Numbered from the stretch's first letter, positions 33,485-46,012 are shown. The stretch: DNA of 64,000 bases from Streptomyces sp. S3(2020) (GCF_013044505.1 NZ_JABERD010000029.1:1-64000), one strand, 5' to 3'. Notes: generated by a model from the sequence alone, not told the origin. Translations and numbers: made by a program.

Positions 33485-33507
33485 CGCTGCCGCGAACCGA
33501 GCGGATC

Positions 33508-33543
33508 CGGCGGGCCGGTGGGACACACCCCACCGGCCCGCCG
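33508..33543 (+). terminator. yebC terminator
   Basis: A perfect 15-bp stem, CGGCGGGCCGGTGGG (33508-33522) with its complement at 33529-33543, and loop ACACAC. It separates yebC from ruvCAB. Confidence 0.85.
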
Positions 33544-33602
33544 CCGTTGTCGGTGGCAGCAGATAGCCTGCACAAACAGGCGATCGAGCGGGAGGGGGCG
33601 CG

Positions 33603-34142
33603 GTGCGGGTACTCGGGGTGGACCCCGGACTCACGAGGTGCGGTGTGGGTGTGGTCGAGGGGGTCGCCGGACGACCGCTCACCATGATCGGCGTCGGCGT
33701 CGTACGGACGCCCGCCGACGCCGAGTTGGGGCAGCGGCTCGTCGCCATCGAGCAGGGCATCGAGCAGTGGCTCGACGAGCACCGGCCCGAATTCGTCGCC
33801 GTGGAGCGGGTGTTCAGCCAGCACAACGTACGGACCGTGATGGGCACCGCCCAGGCCAGCGCCGTCGCCATGCTCTGCGCCGCCCGCCGCGGCATCCCCG
33901 TCGCCCTGCACACCCCCAGCGAGGTCAAGGCCGCCGTCACCGGCAGCGGCCGCGCCGACAAGGCCCAGGTCGGCGCGATGGTCACCCGCCTGCTCCGGCT
34001 CGACGCACCGCCCAAGCCCGCCGACGCAGCCGACGCCCTCGCGCTCGCCATCTGCCACATCTGGCGCGCCCCCGCACAGAACCGGCTCCAGCAGGCGGTC
34101 GCCCTGCACGCAGCCAACGCAACGAAAGGCCGTACGGCATGA
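33603..34142 (+). CDS. ruvC: Holliday junction resolvase RuvC
   Basis: A 179-residue endonuclease that cuts Holliday junctions during recombination repair. Catalytic Asp7 is in [12 protein letters not shown]; further acidic residues are Glu68 in [11 protein letters not shown] and the paired aspartates of [15 protein letters not shown] near the C-terminus. The family-specific [14 protein letters not shown] block is also present. GTG 33603 follows GGGAGGGGGCG. The stop overlaps ruvA by 4 bases. Confidence 0.96.
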   Translation: MRVLGVDPGLTRCGVGVVEGVAGRPLTMIGVGVVRTPADAELGQRLVAIEQGIEQWLDEHRPEFVAVERVFSQHNVRTVMGTAQASAVAMLCAARRGIPVALHTPSEVKAAVTGSGRADKAQVGAMVTRLLRLDAPPKPADAADALALAICHIWRAPAQNRLQQAVALHAANATKGRTA

Positions 34143-34744
34143 TCGCCTTCGTGAGCGGCACGATCGCCGCACTCGCCCCCGACGCCGCAGTCGTCGAGGT
34201 CGGCGGTGTCGGCATGGCCGTGCAGTGCACGCCGAACACCCTGTCCACCCTCCGCCTGGGCAAGCCGGCCAAGCTCGCCACCTCCCTCGTCGTACGGGAG
34301 GACTCGCTGACCCTGTACGGCTTCGTGGACGACGACGAACGCCAGGTCTTCGAACTCCTCCAGACCGCGAGCGGCGTCGGCCCCCGCCTGGCCCAGTCGA
34401 TGCTCGCCGTGCACACCCCCGACGCGCTGCGCCAAGCCGTCTCGACCGGCGACGAAAAGGCGCTGATCGCCGTCCCCGGTATCGGCAAGAAGGGCGCCCA
34501 GAAGCTGCTCATCGAACTCAAGGACCGGCTCGGCACGCCGATCGGCGCGCCCGTGGTCGGCGCCCCGGTCAGCCAGGGCTGGCGCGACCAGCTGCACGCC
34601 GCCCTGATCGGGCTCGGCTACGCCACCCGTGAGGCGGACGAGGCGGTCGCGGCCGTCGCCCCGCAGGCAGAGGCCGCCGAGGGCACCCCGCAGGTGGGCC
34701 AGCTGCTGAAGGCCGCCCTTCAGACCCTGAACCGCGCCCGCTAG
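34139..34744 (+). CDS. ruvA: Holliday junction helicase subunit RuvA
   Basis: A 201-residue DNA-binding subunit that holds the four-way junction and loads RuvB. Domain I is the OB-fold opening [25 protein letters not shown]. Domain II has tandem helix-hairpin-helix motifs ([17 protein letters not shown] and [19 protein letters not shown]). A flexible linker leads to domain III ([17 protein letters not shown]). All three domains are intact. ATG 34139 overlaps the ruvC stop. Confidence 0.96.
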   Translation: MIAFVSGTIAALAPDAAVVEVGGVGMAVQCTPNTLSTLRLGKPAKLATSLVVREDSLTLYGFVDDDERQVFELLQTASGVGPRLAQSMLAVHTPDALRQAVSTGDEKALIAVPGIGKKGAQKLLIELKDRLGTPIGAPVVGAPVSQGWRDQLHAALIGLGYATREADEAVAAVAPQAEAAEGTPQVGQLLKAALQTLNRAR

Positions 34745-34754
34745 GAGAACGTCA

Positions 34755-35825
34755 GTGAACTGGGACGACACCACCGACGCGACCGCCCCCGAGCGGCTGG
34801 TGGGCTCTGTCGCCGACCGTGAGGACCAGGCCGTGGAGGCCGCCCTGCGGCCCAAGGACCTGGACGAGTTCATCGGCCAGGAGAAGGTCCGCGAACAGCT
34901 CGACCTCGTCCTGCGCGCCGCACGCGCGCGCGGCGCCACCGCCGACCACGTGCTGCTCTCCGGCGCCCCCGGCCTGGGCAAGACCACCCTCTCGATGATC
35001 ATCGCGGCCGAGATGGGCGCCCCCATCCGCATCACCTCGGGCCCCGCCATCCAGCACGCCGGCGACCTGGCCGCGATCCTCTCCTCGCTCCAGGAGGGCG
35101 AGGTCCTCTTCCTCGACGAGATCCACCGCATGTCCCGGCCCGCCGAGGAGATGCTGTACATGGCGATGGAGGACTTCCGCGTCGACGTGATCGTCGGCAA
35201 GGGCCCGGGCGCCACCGCCATCCCCCTCGAACTGCCGCCGTTCACCCTGGTCGGCGCCACCACGCGCGCGGGACTGCTGCCACCCCCGCTGCGCGACCGC
35301 TTCGGCTTCACCGCGCACATGGAGTTCTACGAGCCCGCCGAGCTGGAGCGCGTCATCCACCGCTCCGCGAACCTCCTCGACGTCGAGATCGACACCGCCG
35401 GCGCCGCCGAGATCGCCGGCCGCTCCCGCGGCACACCCCGTATCGCCAACCGGCTGCTGCGCCGGGTGCGGGACTACGCCCAGGTCAAGGCGGACGGGTT
35501 CATCACGCGTGACATCGCGGCGGCAGCGCTGAAGGTCTACGAGGTCGACGCCCGCGGCCTCGACCGCCTGGACCGCGGAGTCCTGGAGGCCCTGCTCAAG
35601 CTGTTCGGCGGCGGCCCGGTCGGCCTGTCCACCCTCGCGGTCGCCGTGGGGGAGGAGCGCGAGACCGTCGAGGAGGTCGCCGAGCCCTTCCTCGTACGCG
35701 AGGGTCTGCTGGCCCGCACCCCCCGTGGTCGCGTCGCCACTCCCGCCGCATGGGTGCACCTCGGCCTCACCCCGCCCCGCTCCGCGGCCACAGGAAACGG
35801 ACAAGGAGACCTGTTCGGGACGTGA
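34755..35825 (+). CDS. ruvB: Holliday junction branch-migration ATPase RuvB
   Basis: A 356-residue AAA+ motor. Walker A is GAPGLGKT (70-77), Walker B is [10 protein letters not shown], the sensor/Arg-finger region is [15 protein letters not shown], and the C-terminal winged helix includes [17 protein letters not shown]. With RuvA and RuvC it moves and resolves Holliday junctions. It is slightly longer at the N-terminus than E. coli RuvB. GTG 34755 follows AGGAGA at good spacing; the gene lies 10 bases after ruvA in one operon. Confidence 0.97.
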   Translation: MNWDDTTDATAPERLVGSVADREDQAVEAALRPKDLDEFIGQEKVREQLDLVLRAARARGATADHVLLSGAPGLGKTTLSMIIAAEMGAPIRITSGPAIQHAGDLAAILSSLQEGEVLFLDEIHRMSRPAEEMLYMAMEDFRVDVIVGKGPGATAIPLELPPFTLVGATTRAGLLPPPLRDRFGFTAHMEFYEPAELERVIHRSANLLDVEIDTAGAAEIAGRSRGTPRIANRLLRRVRDYAQVKADGFITRDIAAAALKVYEVDARGLDRLDRGVLEALLKLFGGGPVGLSTLAVAVGEERETVEEVAEPFLVREGLLARTPRGRVATPAAWVHLGLTPPRSAATGNGQGDLFGT

Positions 35826-35999
35826 TGCCTTTGTGACGGCGCGGGATTGGCCGGGCCAGGAACCCGGGTGCCATGCTGAGCGTTGTTCCCTGCACGCGGA
35901 CTCGCTTAGACTCCGCCGATGCCGCCTTTGTCGGCGGCGCGCATACCCCCAACCATCAGGCCGCTCACCATCGCGGTCACGTGAAGGAAGTACCGACCC

Positions 36000-36506
36000 G
36001 TGAGTCTCGTGACCCTCCTCCCGTTCGTCGTGCTCATCGGGGCCATGTTCCTGATGACCCGGTCGGCGAAGAAGAAGCAGCAAGCGGCCGCCGACATGCG
36101 GAACCAGCTGGAGCCCGGCAGCGGCATCCGCACCATCGGGGGCATGTACGCCACGGTCAAGGAGGTCAACGACGACACGATCCTCGTCGACGCGGGCCCG
36201 GGCGTGGAACTCCTCTTCGCGAAGAACGCGATCGGTGCCGTCCTGACGGACGACGAGTACAACCGCATCGTCCACGGTGTCGAGCACGACCTGAAGACCG
36301 ACGTCGTTCCCGACGACGCCTCCTCCCTCACCGAGACCGACGAGTCCGTCGACGACGAAGCTGCCGCCGCCTCCGACGACGACAAGTCCGTTGACCTCGG
36401 CAAGAAGGACGAGCCCGCCGACGAGACCGAGCCGGCCGCCGAGGCCGCCGAGGCGAAGACGGACGACGAGCCGAAGAAGACCGACGGCGACTCCGACGCG
36501 AAGTAG
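36000..36506 (+). CDS. yajC: Preprotein translocase subunit YajC
   Basis: A 168-residue single-span membrane protein that accompanies SecDF. The span LVTLLPFVVLIGAMFLM is followed by RSAKKKQQAAADMRNQLEPGSGIRTIGGMYATV, the YajC signature region. The C-terminal ~75 residues form an unusually long, highly acidic tail of Asp, Glu and Ala with Lys, which is probably disordered in the cytoplasm. GTG 36000 has GAAGG 12-16 bases upstream. It leads the yajC-secD-secF group. Confidence 0.93.
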   Translation: MSLVTLLPFVVLIGAMFLMTRSAKKKQQAAADMRNQLEPGSGIRTIGGMYATVKEVNDDTILVDAGPGVELLFAKNAIGAVLTDDEYNRIVHGVEHDLKTDVVPDDASSLTETDESVDDEAAAASDDDKSVDLGKKDEPADETEPAAEAAEAKTDDEPKKTDGDSDAK

Positions 36507-36639
36507 CCGTACCCCGGGGCGCGTGGGCCAGGCCTGCGCGCCCTCGGACGTACGCAGCTCGCACGGGATCCCGACACCATGTCATGGTCGCCCGCCCGAT
36601 GACCCGGCGTGAGGCGGCCCGAGAGGGAGATACGAGAAG

Positions 36640-38403
36640 GTGGCAGCACCCAAGAGGGGCCGGAGCGCGAGTGCCCAGAGCAAGCCAGGGCGCTCGCTGG
36701 CCCTGATCCTGATCGCCATCGTGGCGCTCACCGGAGGCATGTTCGCCTCCGGTCACACCAAGCCGCGTCTCGGTATCGACCTCGCCGGCGGTACCAGCAT
36801 CACGCTGGAGGCGAAGGCCGACCAAGGGTCCGCGATCAACAAGGCCAACATGGACACCGCGGTCGAGATCATGAACCGCCGTGTCAATGGCCTGGGCGTC
36901 TCCGAGGCGGAGGTGCAGACCCAGGGCGACCGCAACATCATCGTGAACATCCCCAAGGGCACCAACTCCAAGGAAGCCCGGGACCAGGTCGGCACCACCG
37001 CGAAGCTGTACTTCCGTCCGGTGCTGGCCCAGGAGGCCACCGGCGCCGCCGCCGCGACGGCCTCGCCGAGCGCGTCCTCCAGCGGTTCCTCCAGCGCCTC
37101 GCCGAGCCCCTCCACCAGCGAGTCGGCCACCACGGGTGAGAAGGCGACCTCGTCGAGCTCCCCGTCGGCCTCCGCCACCACGCAGGGTCGCGCCGCCTCC
37201 GACGCGCTGAAGGCCGACCCGACCCCGTCGGGATCCGCCTCCGCCTCCGCCTCGGCCTCCGCGAGCCCCTCCGCCTCCGCGAGCACCGGCACCTCCGCCG
37301 ACGCCAAGCTCCAGGCCGCGTACACCGCTCTCGACTGCTCCAAGCAGGCACAGCGCAACAAGGCCGGCGACGGCGTCAAGCCCGAGGACTCCACCGTGGG
37401 CTGCGGCGAGATCAACGGCGTCTGGTACAAGTACCTGCTCGGCCCGGCCGCCGTCGCCGGCACCGAGGTCGACAAGGCCCAGGCCATCTACGACACGCAG
37501 ACCGCCGCCGGTTGGCAGGTCACGATGGACTTCAACAAGAGCGGCGCCAAGAAGTTCGCCGACATCACCGGCCAGCTCGCCCAGAACACCCTGCCGCAGA
37601 ACGAGTTCGGCATCGTCCTCGACGGCCAGGTCGTCTCCAGCCCGACCGTCAGCCAGTCCATCACCGGCGGCCAGGCCCAGATCTCCGGCAGCTTCACGCA
37701 GGAGGAGGCCCAGAGCCTCGCCAACATGCTGTCGTACGGCGCGCTCCCGCTCTCCTTCCAGGAGCAGAGCGTGACCACGGTGACCGCCGCGCTCGGCACC
37801 GACCAGCTGCACGCCGGTCTGCTCGCCGGTGCGATCGGCCTCGCGCTGGTCATCCTGTACCTGGTGTTCTACTACCGGGGTCTGTCGCTCGTCGCGATCG
37901 CCTCGCTGCTGGTCTCCGGCATCCTGACCTATGTGCTCATGGCGCTGCTCGGCCCGGCCATCGGCTTCGCGCTGAACCTGCCGGCCGTGTGCGGTGCCAT
38001 CGTCGCCATCGGTATCACCGCGGACTCGTTCATCGTGTACTTCGAACGCATCCGCGACGAGATCCGTGAGGGCCGCTCCCTGCGCCCCGCCGTCGAGCGG
38101 GCCTGGCCGCGTGCCCGGCGCACCATCCTGGTCTCCGACTTCGTGTCGTTCCTCGCCGCCGCGGTGCTGTTCATCGTCACCGTCGGCAAGGTCCAGGGCT
38201 TCGCGTTCACGCTGGGTCTGACCACCGTCCTCGACGTCGTCGTGGTCTTCTTCTTCACCAAGCCGCTGATGACGCTCCTGGCCCGCCGCCCGTTCTTCTC
38301 GAGTGGCAACAAGTGGTCCGGCCTCGACCCGAAGAGCCTGGGTGCCCAGCCGCCACTGCGGCGCACCCGCCGTCCCGCCCCCGTTGAGACGAAGGAGGCG
38401 TGA
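36640..38403 (+). CDS. secD: Protein translocase subunit SecD with low-complexity insert
   Basis: A 587-residue component of the proton-driven Sec accessory complex. Span 1 (LALILIAIVALTGGMFASG) is followed by the periplasmic P1 base (GIDLAGGTSITLEAK) and head (GWQVTMDFNKSGAKKFADITG). Five C-terminal spans carry the Sec/RND pattern AAVLFIVTVGKVQGFAFTLG. Between base and head, residues about 138-220 are almost only Ser, Ala, Pro and Thr, an extracellular low-complexity insert absent from most SecD proteins. GTG 36640 lies 6 bases after GAGAAGG-like sequence. The stop overlaps an alternative secF start. Confidence 0.95.
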   Translation: MAAPKRGRSASAQSKPGRSLALILIAIVALTGGMFASGHTKPRLGIDLAGGTSITLEAKADQGSAINKANMDTAVEIMNRRVNGLGVSEAEVQTQGDRNIIVNIPKGTNSKEARDQVGTTAKLYFRPVLAQEATGAAAATASPSASSSGSSSASPSPSTSESATTGEKATSSSSPSASATTQGRAASDALKADPTPSGSASASASASASPSASASTGTSADAKLQAAYTALDCSKQAQRNKAGDGVKPEDSTVGCGEINGVWYKYLLGPAAVAGTEVDKAQAIYDTQTAAGWQVTMDFNKSGAKKFADITGQLAQNTLPQNEFGIVLDGQVVSSPTVSQSITGGQAQISGSFTQEEAQSLANMLSYGALPLSFQEQSVTTVTAALGTDQLHAGLLAGAIGLALVILYLVFYYRGLSLVAIASLLVSGILTYVLMALLGPAIGFALNLPAVCGAIVAIGITADSFIVYFERIRDEIREGRSLRPAVERAWPRARRTILVSDFVSFLAAAVLFIVTVGKVQGFAFTLGLTTVLDVVVVFFFTKPLMTLLARRPFFSSGNKWSGLDPKSLGAQPPLRRTRRPAPVETKEA

Positions 38404-38405
38404 GC

Positions 38406-39515
38406 ATGTCGAAACTCGGCAACCTCGGCGCCCGACTGCACCGTGGCGAGATCAGTTACGACTTCGTCGGCCACCGCAAGCTCTGGTACGGCATCTCGAT
38501 CCTGATCACCATCACGGCCATCGTCGGCCTGGCGGTGCGCGGCCTGAACATGGGCATCGACTTCCAGGGCGGCGCCGTCTTCACGACCGAGAAGACCAGC
38601 GTCTCGGTCTCCCAGGCCCAGGACTACGCGGAAGAGGCCTCCGGCCACGACGCCGTCGTGCAGAAGCTCGGCAACGGCACGCTGCGCATCCAGATCGCCG
38701 GCATGGACACCACGCAGTCCGACGAGATCAAGAACAAGCTCGCGGCGGACTTCAAGGTCGACCCGGAGAAGATCGCCGCCGACCTCGTCGGGCCCAGCTG
38801 GGGCGACCAGATCGCCAACAAGGCCTGGCAGGGTCTGGCGATCTTCATGGTCCTGGTGGTGATCTATCTGGCGATCGCCTTCGAGTGGCGTATGGCCATC
38901 GCGGCGCTCATCGCCCTGATCCACGACATCACCATCACCGTCGGCATCTACGCCCTCGTCGGCTTCGAGGTCACACCGGGCACGGTGATCGGTCTGCTGA
39001 CCATCCTCGGTTACTCGCTCTACGACACGGTGGTCGTCTTCGACTCCCTCAAGGAGCAGACGAAGGACATCACCAAGCAGACCCGCTGGACCTACAGCGA
39101 CGTCGCCAACCGCTCGATCAACGGCACCCTGGTCCGCTCCATCAACACCACGGTCGTCGCGCTGCTGCCGGTGGCGGGCCTGCTGTTCATCGGTGGCGGC
39201 TTCCTCGGCGCGGGCACGCTCAACGACATCTCACTGTCGCTGTTCGTCGGCCTCGCCGCCGGTGCGTACTCCTCGATCTTCATCGCCACACCGCTCGTCG
39301 CCGACCTCAAGGAACTCGAGCCGGAGATGAAGTCCCTCAGGAAGCGGGTCCTGGCCAAGCGCGCCCAGGCCACCACGGAGGAGGGCCAGGCGCAGGCCCG
39401 CGGCGAGGACCCGCACGGTGACGAGCCGGAGGACGCCCACGCGGTCGTCGGCCCGCGCACCCAGCCCGCCTCGCGCAACCGGGGTCGCGGCCGCCCCTCG
39501 GGGAAGCGGCGATGA
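38406..39515 (+). CDS. secF: Protein translocase subunit SecF
   Basis: A 369-residue partner of SecD. Span 1 is WYGISILITITAIVGLAVRG, then the short periplasmic part (NMGIDFQGGAVFTTEK), then five spans with AFEWRMAIAALIALIHDITITVG, GLLTILGYSLYDTVVVFD and TVVALLPVAGLLFIGG. The C-terminal tail is polar (EEGQAQARGEDPHGDEPED). ATG 38406 was preferred to GTG 38400 because AAGGAGG at 38392-38398 is 7 bases from the ATG but only 1 from the GTG. The stop overlaps apt. Confidence 0.95.
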   Translation: MSKLGNLGARLHRGEISYDFVGHRKLWYGISILITITAIVGLAVRGLNMGIDFQGGAVFTTEKTSVSVSQAQDYAEEASGHDAVVQKLGNGTLRIQIAGMDTTQSDEIKNKLAADFKVDPEKIAADLVGPSWGDQIANKAWQGLAIFMVLVVIYLAIAFEWRMAIAALIALIHDITITVGIYALVGFEVTPGTVIGLLTILGYSLYDTVVVFDSLKEQTKDITKQTRWTYSDVANRSINGTLVRSINTTVVALLPVAGLLFIGGGFLGAGTLNDISLSLFVGLAAGAYSSIFIATPLVADLKELEPEMKSLRKRVLAKRAQATTEEGQAQARGEDPHGDEPEDAHAVVGPRTQPASRNRGRGRPSGKRR

Positions 39516-40051
39516 CCGGCATCAAGGAGCTGCTGTCCTCCCGCATCCGTGATGTGGCCGACTACCCGGAGCCGGGGGTGATGTTCAAGGACATCACCCC
39601 GCTCCTGGCGGACCCGGCGGCCTTCACCGCCCTGACCGACGCGCTCGCGGAGATCGCCGGGCGCACCGGCGCCACCAAGGTCGTCGGTCTGGAGGCCCGC
39701 GGCTTCATCCTCGGCGCCCCGGTGGCCGTCCGCGCGGGCCTCGGCTTCATCCCCGTACGCAAGGCGGGCAAGCTCCCCGGAGCGACCCTCGGCCAGGCGT
39801 ACGACCTGGAGTACGGCTCCGCGGAGATCGAGGTGCACGCGGAGGACCTGTCGTCGGACGACCGCATCCTGATCATCGACGACGTCCTGGCCACGGGCGG
39901 CACCGCCGAGGCCTCGATCCAGCTCATCCGCCGCGCGGGCGCCGAGGTCGCGGGCCTGGCGGTCCTGATGGAGCTCGGCTTCCTGGCAGGCCGCGCCCGT
40001 CTGGAACCGGCGCTGGCGGGCGCTCCGCTGGAAGCGCTCCTGGTGGTCTGA
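39512..40051 (+). CDS. apt: Adenine phosphoribosyltransferase
   Basis: A 179-residue purine-salvage enzyme making AMP from adenine and PRPP. The PRPP-binding motif is ILIIDDVLATGGTA. The hood region begins VADYPEPGVMFKDITPLLAD, and ARGFILGAPVAVRAGLGFIPVRKAGKLP forms the flexible loop and dimer contacts (read in pieces at about 62-90). Length and motifs are normal. The ATG overlaps the secF stop, so purine salvage is translationally coupled to the Sec genes, followed by relA as in Mycobacterium. Confidence 0.96.
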   Translation: MTGIKELLSSRIRDVADYPEPGVMFKDITPLLADPAAFTALTDALAEIAGRTGATKVVGLEARGFILGAPVAVRAGLGFIPVRKAGKLPGATLGQAYDLEYGSAEIEVHAEDLSSDDRILIIDDVLATGGTAEASIQLIRRAGAEVAGLAVLMELGFLAGRARLEPALAGAPLEALLVV

Positions 40052-40072
40052 GACCGACACAGATCTCACGAG

Positions 40073-40105
40073 AACGGCCGTCCCGGTATACCCGGGGCGG
40101 CCGTT
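40073..40105 (+). terminator. apt terminator
   Basis: A 14-bp stem with one G-T pair (40073-40086 with 40092-40105) and loop TATAC, 21 bases past the apt stop. A GCGCCCCTGAAGGGGC hairpin at about 40110-40125 follows, giving a two-part terminator of the dispersed Streptomyces type. The rest of the gap to relA holds no ORF. Confidence 0.75.
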
Positions 40106-40336
40106 TCGCGCCCCTGAAGGGGCACGGGGCTGTATCCGGCATGCGGCTCCGCCGCGTGGGCGCGACCAGCCACAGCGGCCCCCTCGCACAGACTCCGGAA
40201 TGCCGGCGGCAACCCCTCACGTTTCACCGGTAGACGGTCCTCACACCCGCCTGAAGGCGATCCCGAGCCGCAGGATCGCTACCATGGGGTCTCCGGAGCC
40301 TGATCGGGGGACCCGGTTCGCGCACGAGGAGTCCTC

Positions 40337-42865
<2,529 letters not shown>

Positions 42866-42870
42866 GGCAC

Positions 42871-42918
42871 ACGACGAGAAGGGCCCCGTACCGCGAGGTA
42901 CGGGGCCCTTCTCGTCGT
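42871..42918. terminator. relA / DUF349 bidirectional terminator
   Basis: A perfect 22-bp stem (42871-42892 with 42897-42918) with loop GCGA, between two convergent genes. The strongest hairpin of the window along with the one after mltG. Confidence 0.9.
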
Positions 42919-42944
42919 AGAAGCTGATCCGAGGTCCGGGGCTT

Positions 42945-44174
42945 TCAGCCGCCGAACTCCTGAAGGCCCTTCAGTGCCTGGTCCAGCAGCGCCTGGCGGC
43001 CCGCCAGCTCGCGCTCGAGCTTGTCGGCGCGGGCGTTGTTGCCCTGGGTGCGGGCCTGCTCGATCTGGCCCTGGAGCTTGGCCACGGCGTCCTGGAGCTG
43101 GCCGGTGAGACCCGCGGCACGCGCGCGTGCCTCCGGGTTCGTCCGGCGCCACTCGGTCTCCTCGGCCTCCTGGATGGCCCGCTCGACGGCGTGCATCCGG
43201 CCCTCGACCTTGGGACGCGCGTCCCGCGGGACGTGGCCGATGGCCTCCCAGCGCTCGTTGACCTGGCGGAACGCGGCGCGCGCCGCCTTGAGGTCGGTGA
43301 CCGGGAGGATCTTCTCGGCCTCCTCGGCCAGCTCCTCCTTGAGCTTCAGGTTCTCCGACTGCTCGGCGTCGCGCTCCGCGAAGACCGAGCTGCGGGCGGC
43401 GAAGAAGACGTCCTGGGCGCCGCGGAAGCGGTTCCACAGGTCGTCCTCGTGCTCGCGCTGGGCACGGCCCGCGGCCTTCCACTCCGCCATCAGCTCGCGG
43501 TAGCGGGCGGCCGTCGGACCCCAGTCGGTGGAGGCGGACAGCGCCTCGGCCTCGGAGACCAGCCGTTCCTTGGTCTTACGGGCGTCCTCGCGCTGTGCGT
43601 CCAGAGACGCGAAGTGAGCCTTGCGGCGCTTGGAGAACGCCGACCGGGCGTGCGAGAAGCGGTGCCACAGCTCGTCGTCGGACTTGCGGTCCAGCCGCGG
43701 CAGCCCCTTCCAGGTGTCCACCAGGGCCCGCAGCCGCTCACCGGCCGCCCGCCACTGGTCGGACTGCGCCAGCTCCTCCGCCTCGACGACCAGCGCCTCC
43801 TTGGAGTGACGGGCCTCGTCGGACTGCTTGGCACGCTGCTGCTTGCGCTCCTCGCGACGCTTCTCGACCGTCTCCACGAGCTTGTCCAGACGCACCTTGA
43901 GGGCGTCCAGGTCGCCGACCGCGTGGTGCGCGTCCACCTGCTCGCGGATGTGGTCGATGGCGACCTGTGCGTCCTTCGCCGACAGATCGGTGGTCTTCAC
44001 TCGCTTCTCGAGGAGGCCGATCTCGACAACCAGGCCCTCGTACTTGCGCTCGAAGTAGGCCAGCGCCTCCTCAGGGGAGCCGGCCTGCCAGGAACCGACG
44101 ACCTGCTCGCCGTCGGCCGTACGCACGTACACGGTCCCCGTCTCGTCGACGCGGCCCCACGGGTCGCTGCTCAC
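42945..44174 (-). CDS. DUF349-repeat protein
   Basis: A 409-residue soluble, highly charged and largely helical protein. After a short N-terminal domain (WGRVDETGTVYVRTADGEQVVGSW) and a coiled-coil-like stretch, at least three DUF349 repeats are visible at about 130-200, 205-280 and 285-350. Each carries a conserved W and a block of the form DDELWHRFSHARSAF or EDDLWNRFRGAQDVFF. The C-terminus (GLTGQLQDAVAKLQGQIEQA) is again coiled-coil. Function unknown; the family is widely kept next to relA in actinobacteria. GTG 44174 follows GGAGGAGG. It may be cotranscribed with the cyclophilin gene upstream. Confidence 0.9.
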   Translation of the reverse strand: MSSDPWGRVDETGTVYVRTADGEQVVGSWQAGSPEEALAYFERKYEGLVVEIGLLEKRVKTTDLSAKDAQVAIDHIREQVDAHHAVGDLDALKVRLDKLVETVEKRREERKQQRAKQSDEARHSKEALVVEAEELAQSDQWRAAGERLRALVDTWKGLPRLDRKSDDELWHRFSHARSAFSKRRKAHFASLDAQREDARKTKERLVSEAEALSASTDWGPTAARYRELMAEWKAAGRAQREHEDDLWNRFRGAQDVFFAARSSVFAERDAEQSENLKLKEELAEEAEKILPVTDLKAARAAFRQVNERWEAIGHVPRDARPKVEGRMHAVERAIQEAEETEWRRTNPEARARAAGLTGQLQDAVAKLQGQIEQARTQGNNARADKLERELAGRQALLDQALKGLQEFGG

Positions 44175-44309
44175 AGCGCCTCCTCCACATGATGCCTGCA
44201 GAGGGCTTCAGCGCCCCCGGGCATCGTCCACAGTTTCGTCACGGCCAACATAGGCGACCGGCGGGTTGCCTGTCCGCATCCCGCGCGACCGAAATTTCGC
44301 TGTTGGGGG

Positions 44310-45125
44310 TCAGGATTTGGTGACAGTCGCCTTGTTGATCACGACCGTTGCGTTGGGAGCTCCGTCACCCGCTCCGGTGCTCTCACCCGCGGCGGCGATC
44401 TTCTTCAGGACCGTCATACCGGATTCGGAAACCGTACCGAACGGCGTGTAGCTCGGCGGCAGCTGACTGTCCTGGTAGACGAGGAAGAACTGGCTGCCGC
44501 CGGTGTGCGCCTGCCCGGTGTTCGCCATCGCGATGGTGCCCGCCGGGTAGACGTTGTCCTTGAGGCTTTTGTCCTTCAGGTTCTCGTCCGGGATCGTGTA
44601 GCCGGGACCACCGCTGCCGCTGCCCGTCGGGTCGCCGCACTGGAGCACGTAGATGCCGTTGGTGGTGAGCCGGTGGCACTTGGTGTGGTCGAAGTAGCCC
44701 TTGGCCGCGAGGAAGCTGAACGAGTTGACGGTGTGCGGGGCCGCCTTCGTCTTGAGCGCGATGTCTATGTCACCGCACGTCGTCGCCAGCTTCATCGTGT
44801 ACTTCGCCGACTTGTCGATCGTCATCGACGGCTCCTTCTTCCAGGTCGCCGTCTTGACCTTGCCCTCCGCGGCCTTCTCGCACGGGTCGGCGATCGCGCT
44901 GGGCGTCGCCGACGGCGTGGTCGCGGCGGCGTCGGACTTGTCGTCGCCGCCCTTGAGGACATCCGACGTATAGAGCGCCAGACTGCCCACCAGGATCACG
45001 CCGAGCACCGACGCGATCACGGAGTTGCGCATGCGGGCCTTGCGCCGCGCGGCCGTGCGCCGCTGCTGCTGCCGCAAGAACTTCTCCCGGGCGAGCTGCC
45101 GCTTCCGCTGTTCCTGGGTGACCAC
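44310..45125 (-). CDS. Membrane-anchored peptidyl-prolyl isomerase, cyclophilin type
   Basis: A 271-residue protein. A basic cytoplasmic N-terminus (RKRQLAREKFLRQQQRRTAARRKAR, in part) leads into one span (SVIASVLGVILVGSLALYTS), then a Ser/Ala/Pro linker, then a cyclophilin domain outside the membrane. The domain keeps GDIDIALKTKAAPHTVNSFSFLA, YDHTKCHRLTTNGIYVLQCGDPTG-like core (written FDHTKCHR...), IAMANTGQAHTGGSQFFLVY and FGTVSESGMTVL. The usual catalytic Arg of FHR is present as CHR. It probably helps fold exported proteins, which fits the nearby Sec genes. GTG 45125 has GAGGAGAG upstream. It is the counterpart of Rv2582 (ppiB). Confidence 0.9.
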   Translation of the reverse strand: MVTQEQRKRQLAREKFLRQQQRRTAARRKARMRNSVIASVLGVILVGSLALYTSDVLKGGDDKSDAAATTPSATPSAIADPCEKAAEGKVKTATWKKEPSMTIDKSAKYTMKLATTCGDIDIALKTKAAPHTVNSFSFLAAKGYFDHTKCHRLTTNGIYVLQCGDPTGSGSGGPGYTIPDENLKDKSLKDNVYPAGTIAMANTGQAHTGGSQFFLVYQDSQLPPSYTPFGTVSESGMTVLKKIAAAGESTGAGDGAPNATVVINKATVTKS

Positions 45126-45304
45126 CGGGTTCTCTCCTCATGCGTCTCGTACGCCTGCTGGGACGCCTGCGTCTAGTGAGCCGACCGCGTGCGTTTGCCC
45201 CGTACCGTATATGGGTTCGCTGAGGAAACGGCAGCGCCGGTAGGCTCTGACCACAGGCTCAGCCGTTTTTAAGCCCGCCCTTATCGACACAACGAAGGAC
45301 GATC

Positions 45305-46012
45305 GTGCTCATTGCCGGGTTCCCCGCCGGGGCCTGGGGGACGAACTGTTATCTCGTCGCCCCCGCCGCCGGTGAGGAGTGCGTGATCATCGACCCGGGC
45401 CATCAGGCCGCCCAGGGAGTCGAAGAGGCACTGAAGAAGCATCGGCTCAAGCCCGTCGCCGTCGTCCTCACCCATGGCCACATCGACCATGTGGCCTCGG
45501 TCGTCCCGGTCTGCGGTGCGCACGACGTACCCGCGTGGATCCACCCCGAGGACCGGTTCATGATGAGCGACCCGGAGAAGGCGCTCGGCCGCTCCATCGG
45601 GATGCCGCTCATGGGCGAGCTGACCGTGGGGGAGCCGGACGACGTCAAGGAGCTCACCGACGGCGTCAGGCTGGAACTGGCGGGACTGGAGCTCACCGTG
45701 GCGCACGCGCCCGGCCATACCAGGGGGTCGGTGACCTTCGGCATGCCCGAGGCGGCGGACATCCCGCCGCTCCTCTTCTCGGGCGACCTGCTGTTCGCCG
45801 GCTCCATCGGACGCACCGACTTCCCCGGTGGCTCCATGGACGACATGCTCGAGTCCCTGGCCCGCGTGGTCCTGCCTCTCGACGACTCGACCGTGGTGCT
45901 GCCCGGCCACAACGAGCACACGACCATCGGCCGTGAGCGTGCCACCAACCCGTATCTGCGGCAGGTGGCCGCCGGCCAGGGAGCCTCCGAGGCTCCCCGA
46001 CGAGGAATGTGA
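45305..46012 (+). CDS. Metallo-beta-lactamase-fold hydrolase (glyoxalase II-like)
   Basis: A 235-residue hydrolase. Two-metal motif LTHGHIDH (55-62), then [31 protein letters not shown] and [13 protein letters not shown] supply the remaining metal ligands. The spacing fits the hydroxyacylglutathione-hydrolase-like group, but Streptomyces lacks glutathione, so a mycothiol conjugate or another thioester is a likelier substrate. GTG 45305 follows GAAGGA. It is coupled to hisS by overlap, the same pairing as Rv2581c-hisS in Mycobacterium. Confidence 0.9.
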   Translation: MLIAGFPAGAWGTNCYLVAPAAGEECVIIDPGHQAAQGVEEALKKHRLKPVAVVLTHGHIDHVASVVPVCGAHDVPAWIHPEDRFMMSDPEKALGRSIGMPLMGELTVGEPDDVKELTDGVRLELAGLELTVAHAPGHTRGSVTFGMPEAADIPPLLFSGDLLFAGSIGRTDFPGGSMDDMLESLARVVLPLDDSTVVLPGHNEHTTIGRERATNPYLRQVAAGQGASEAPRRGM

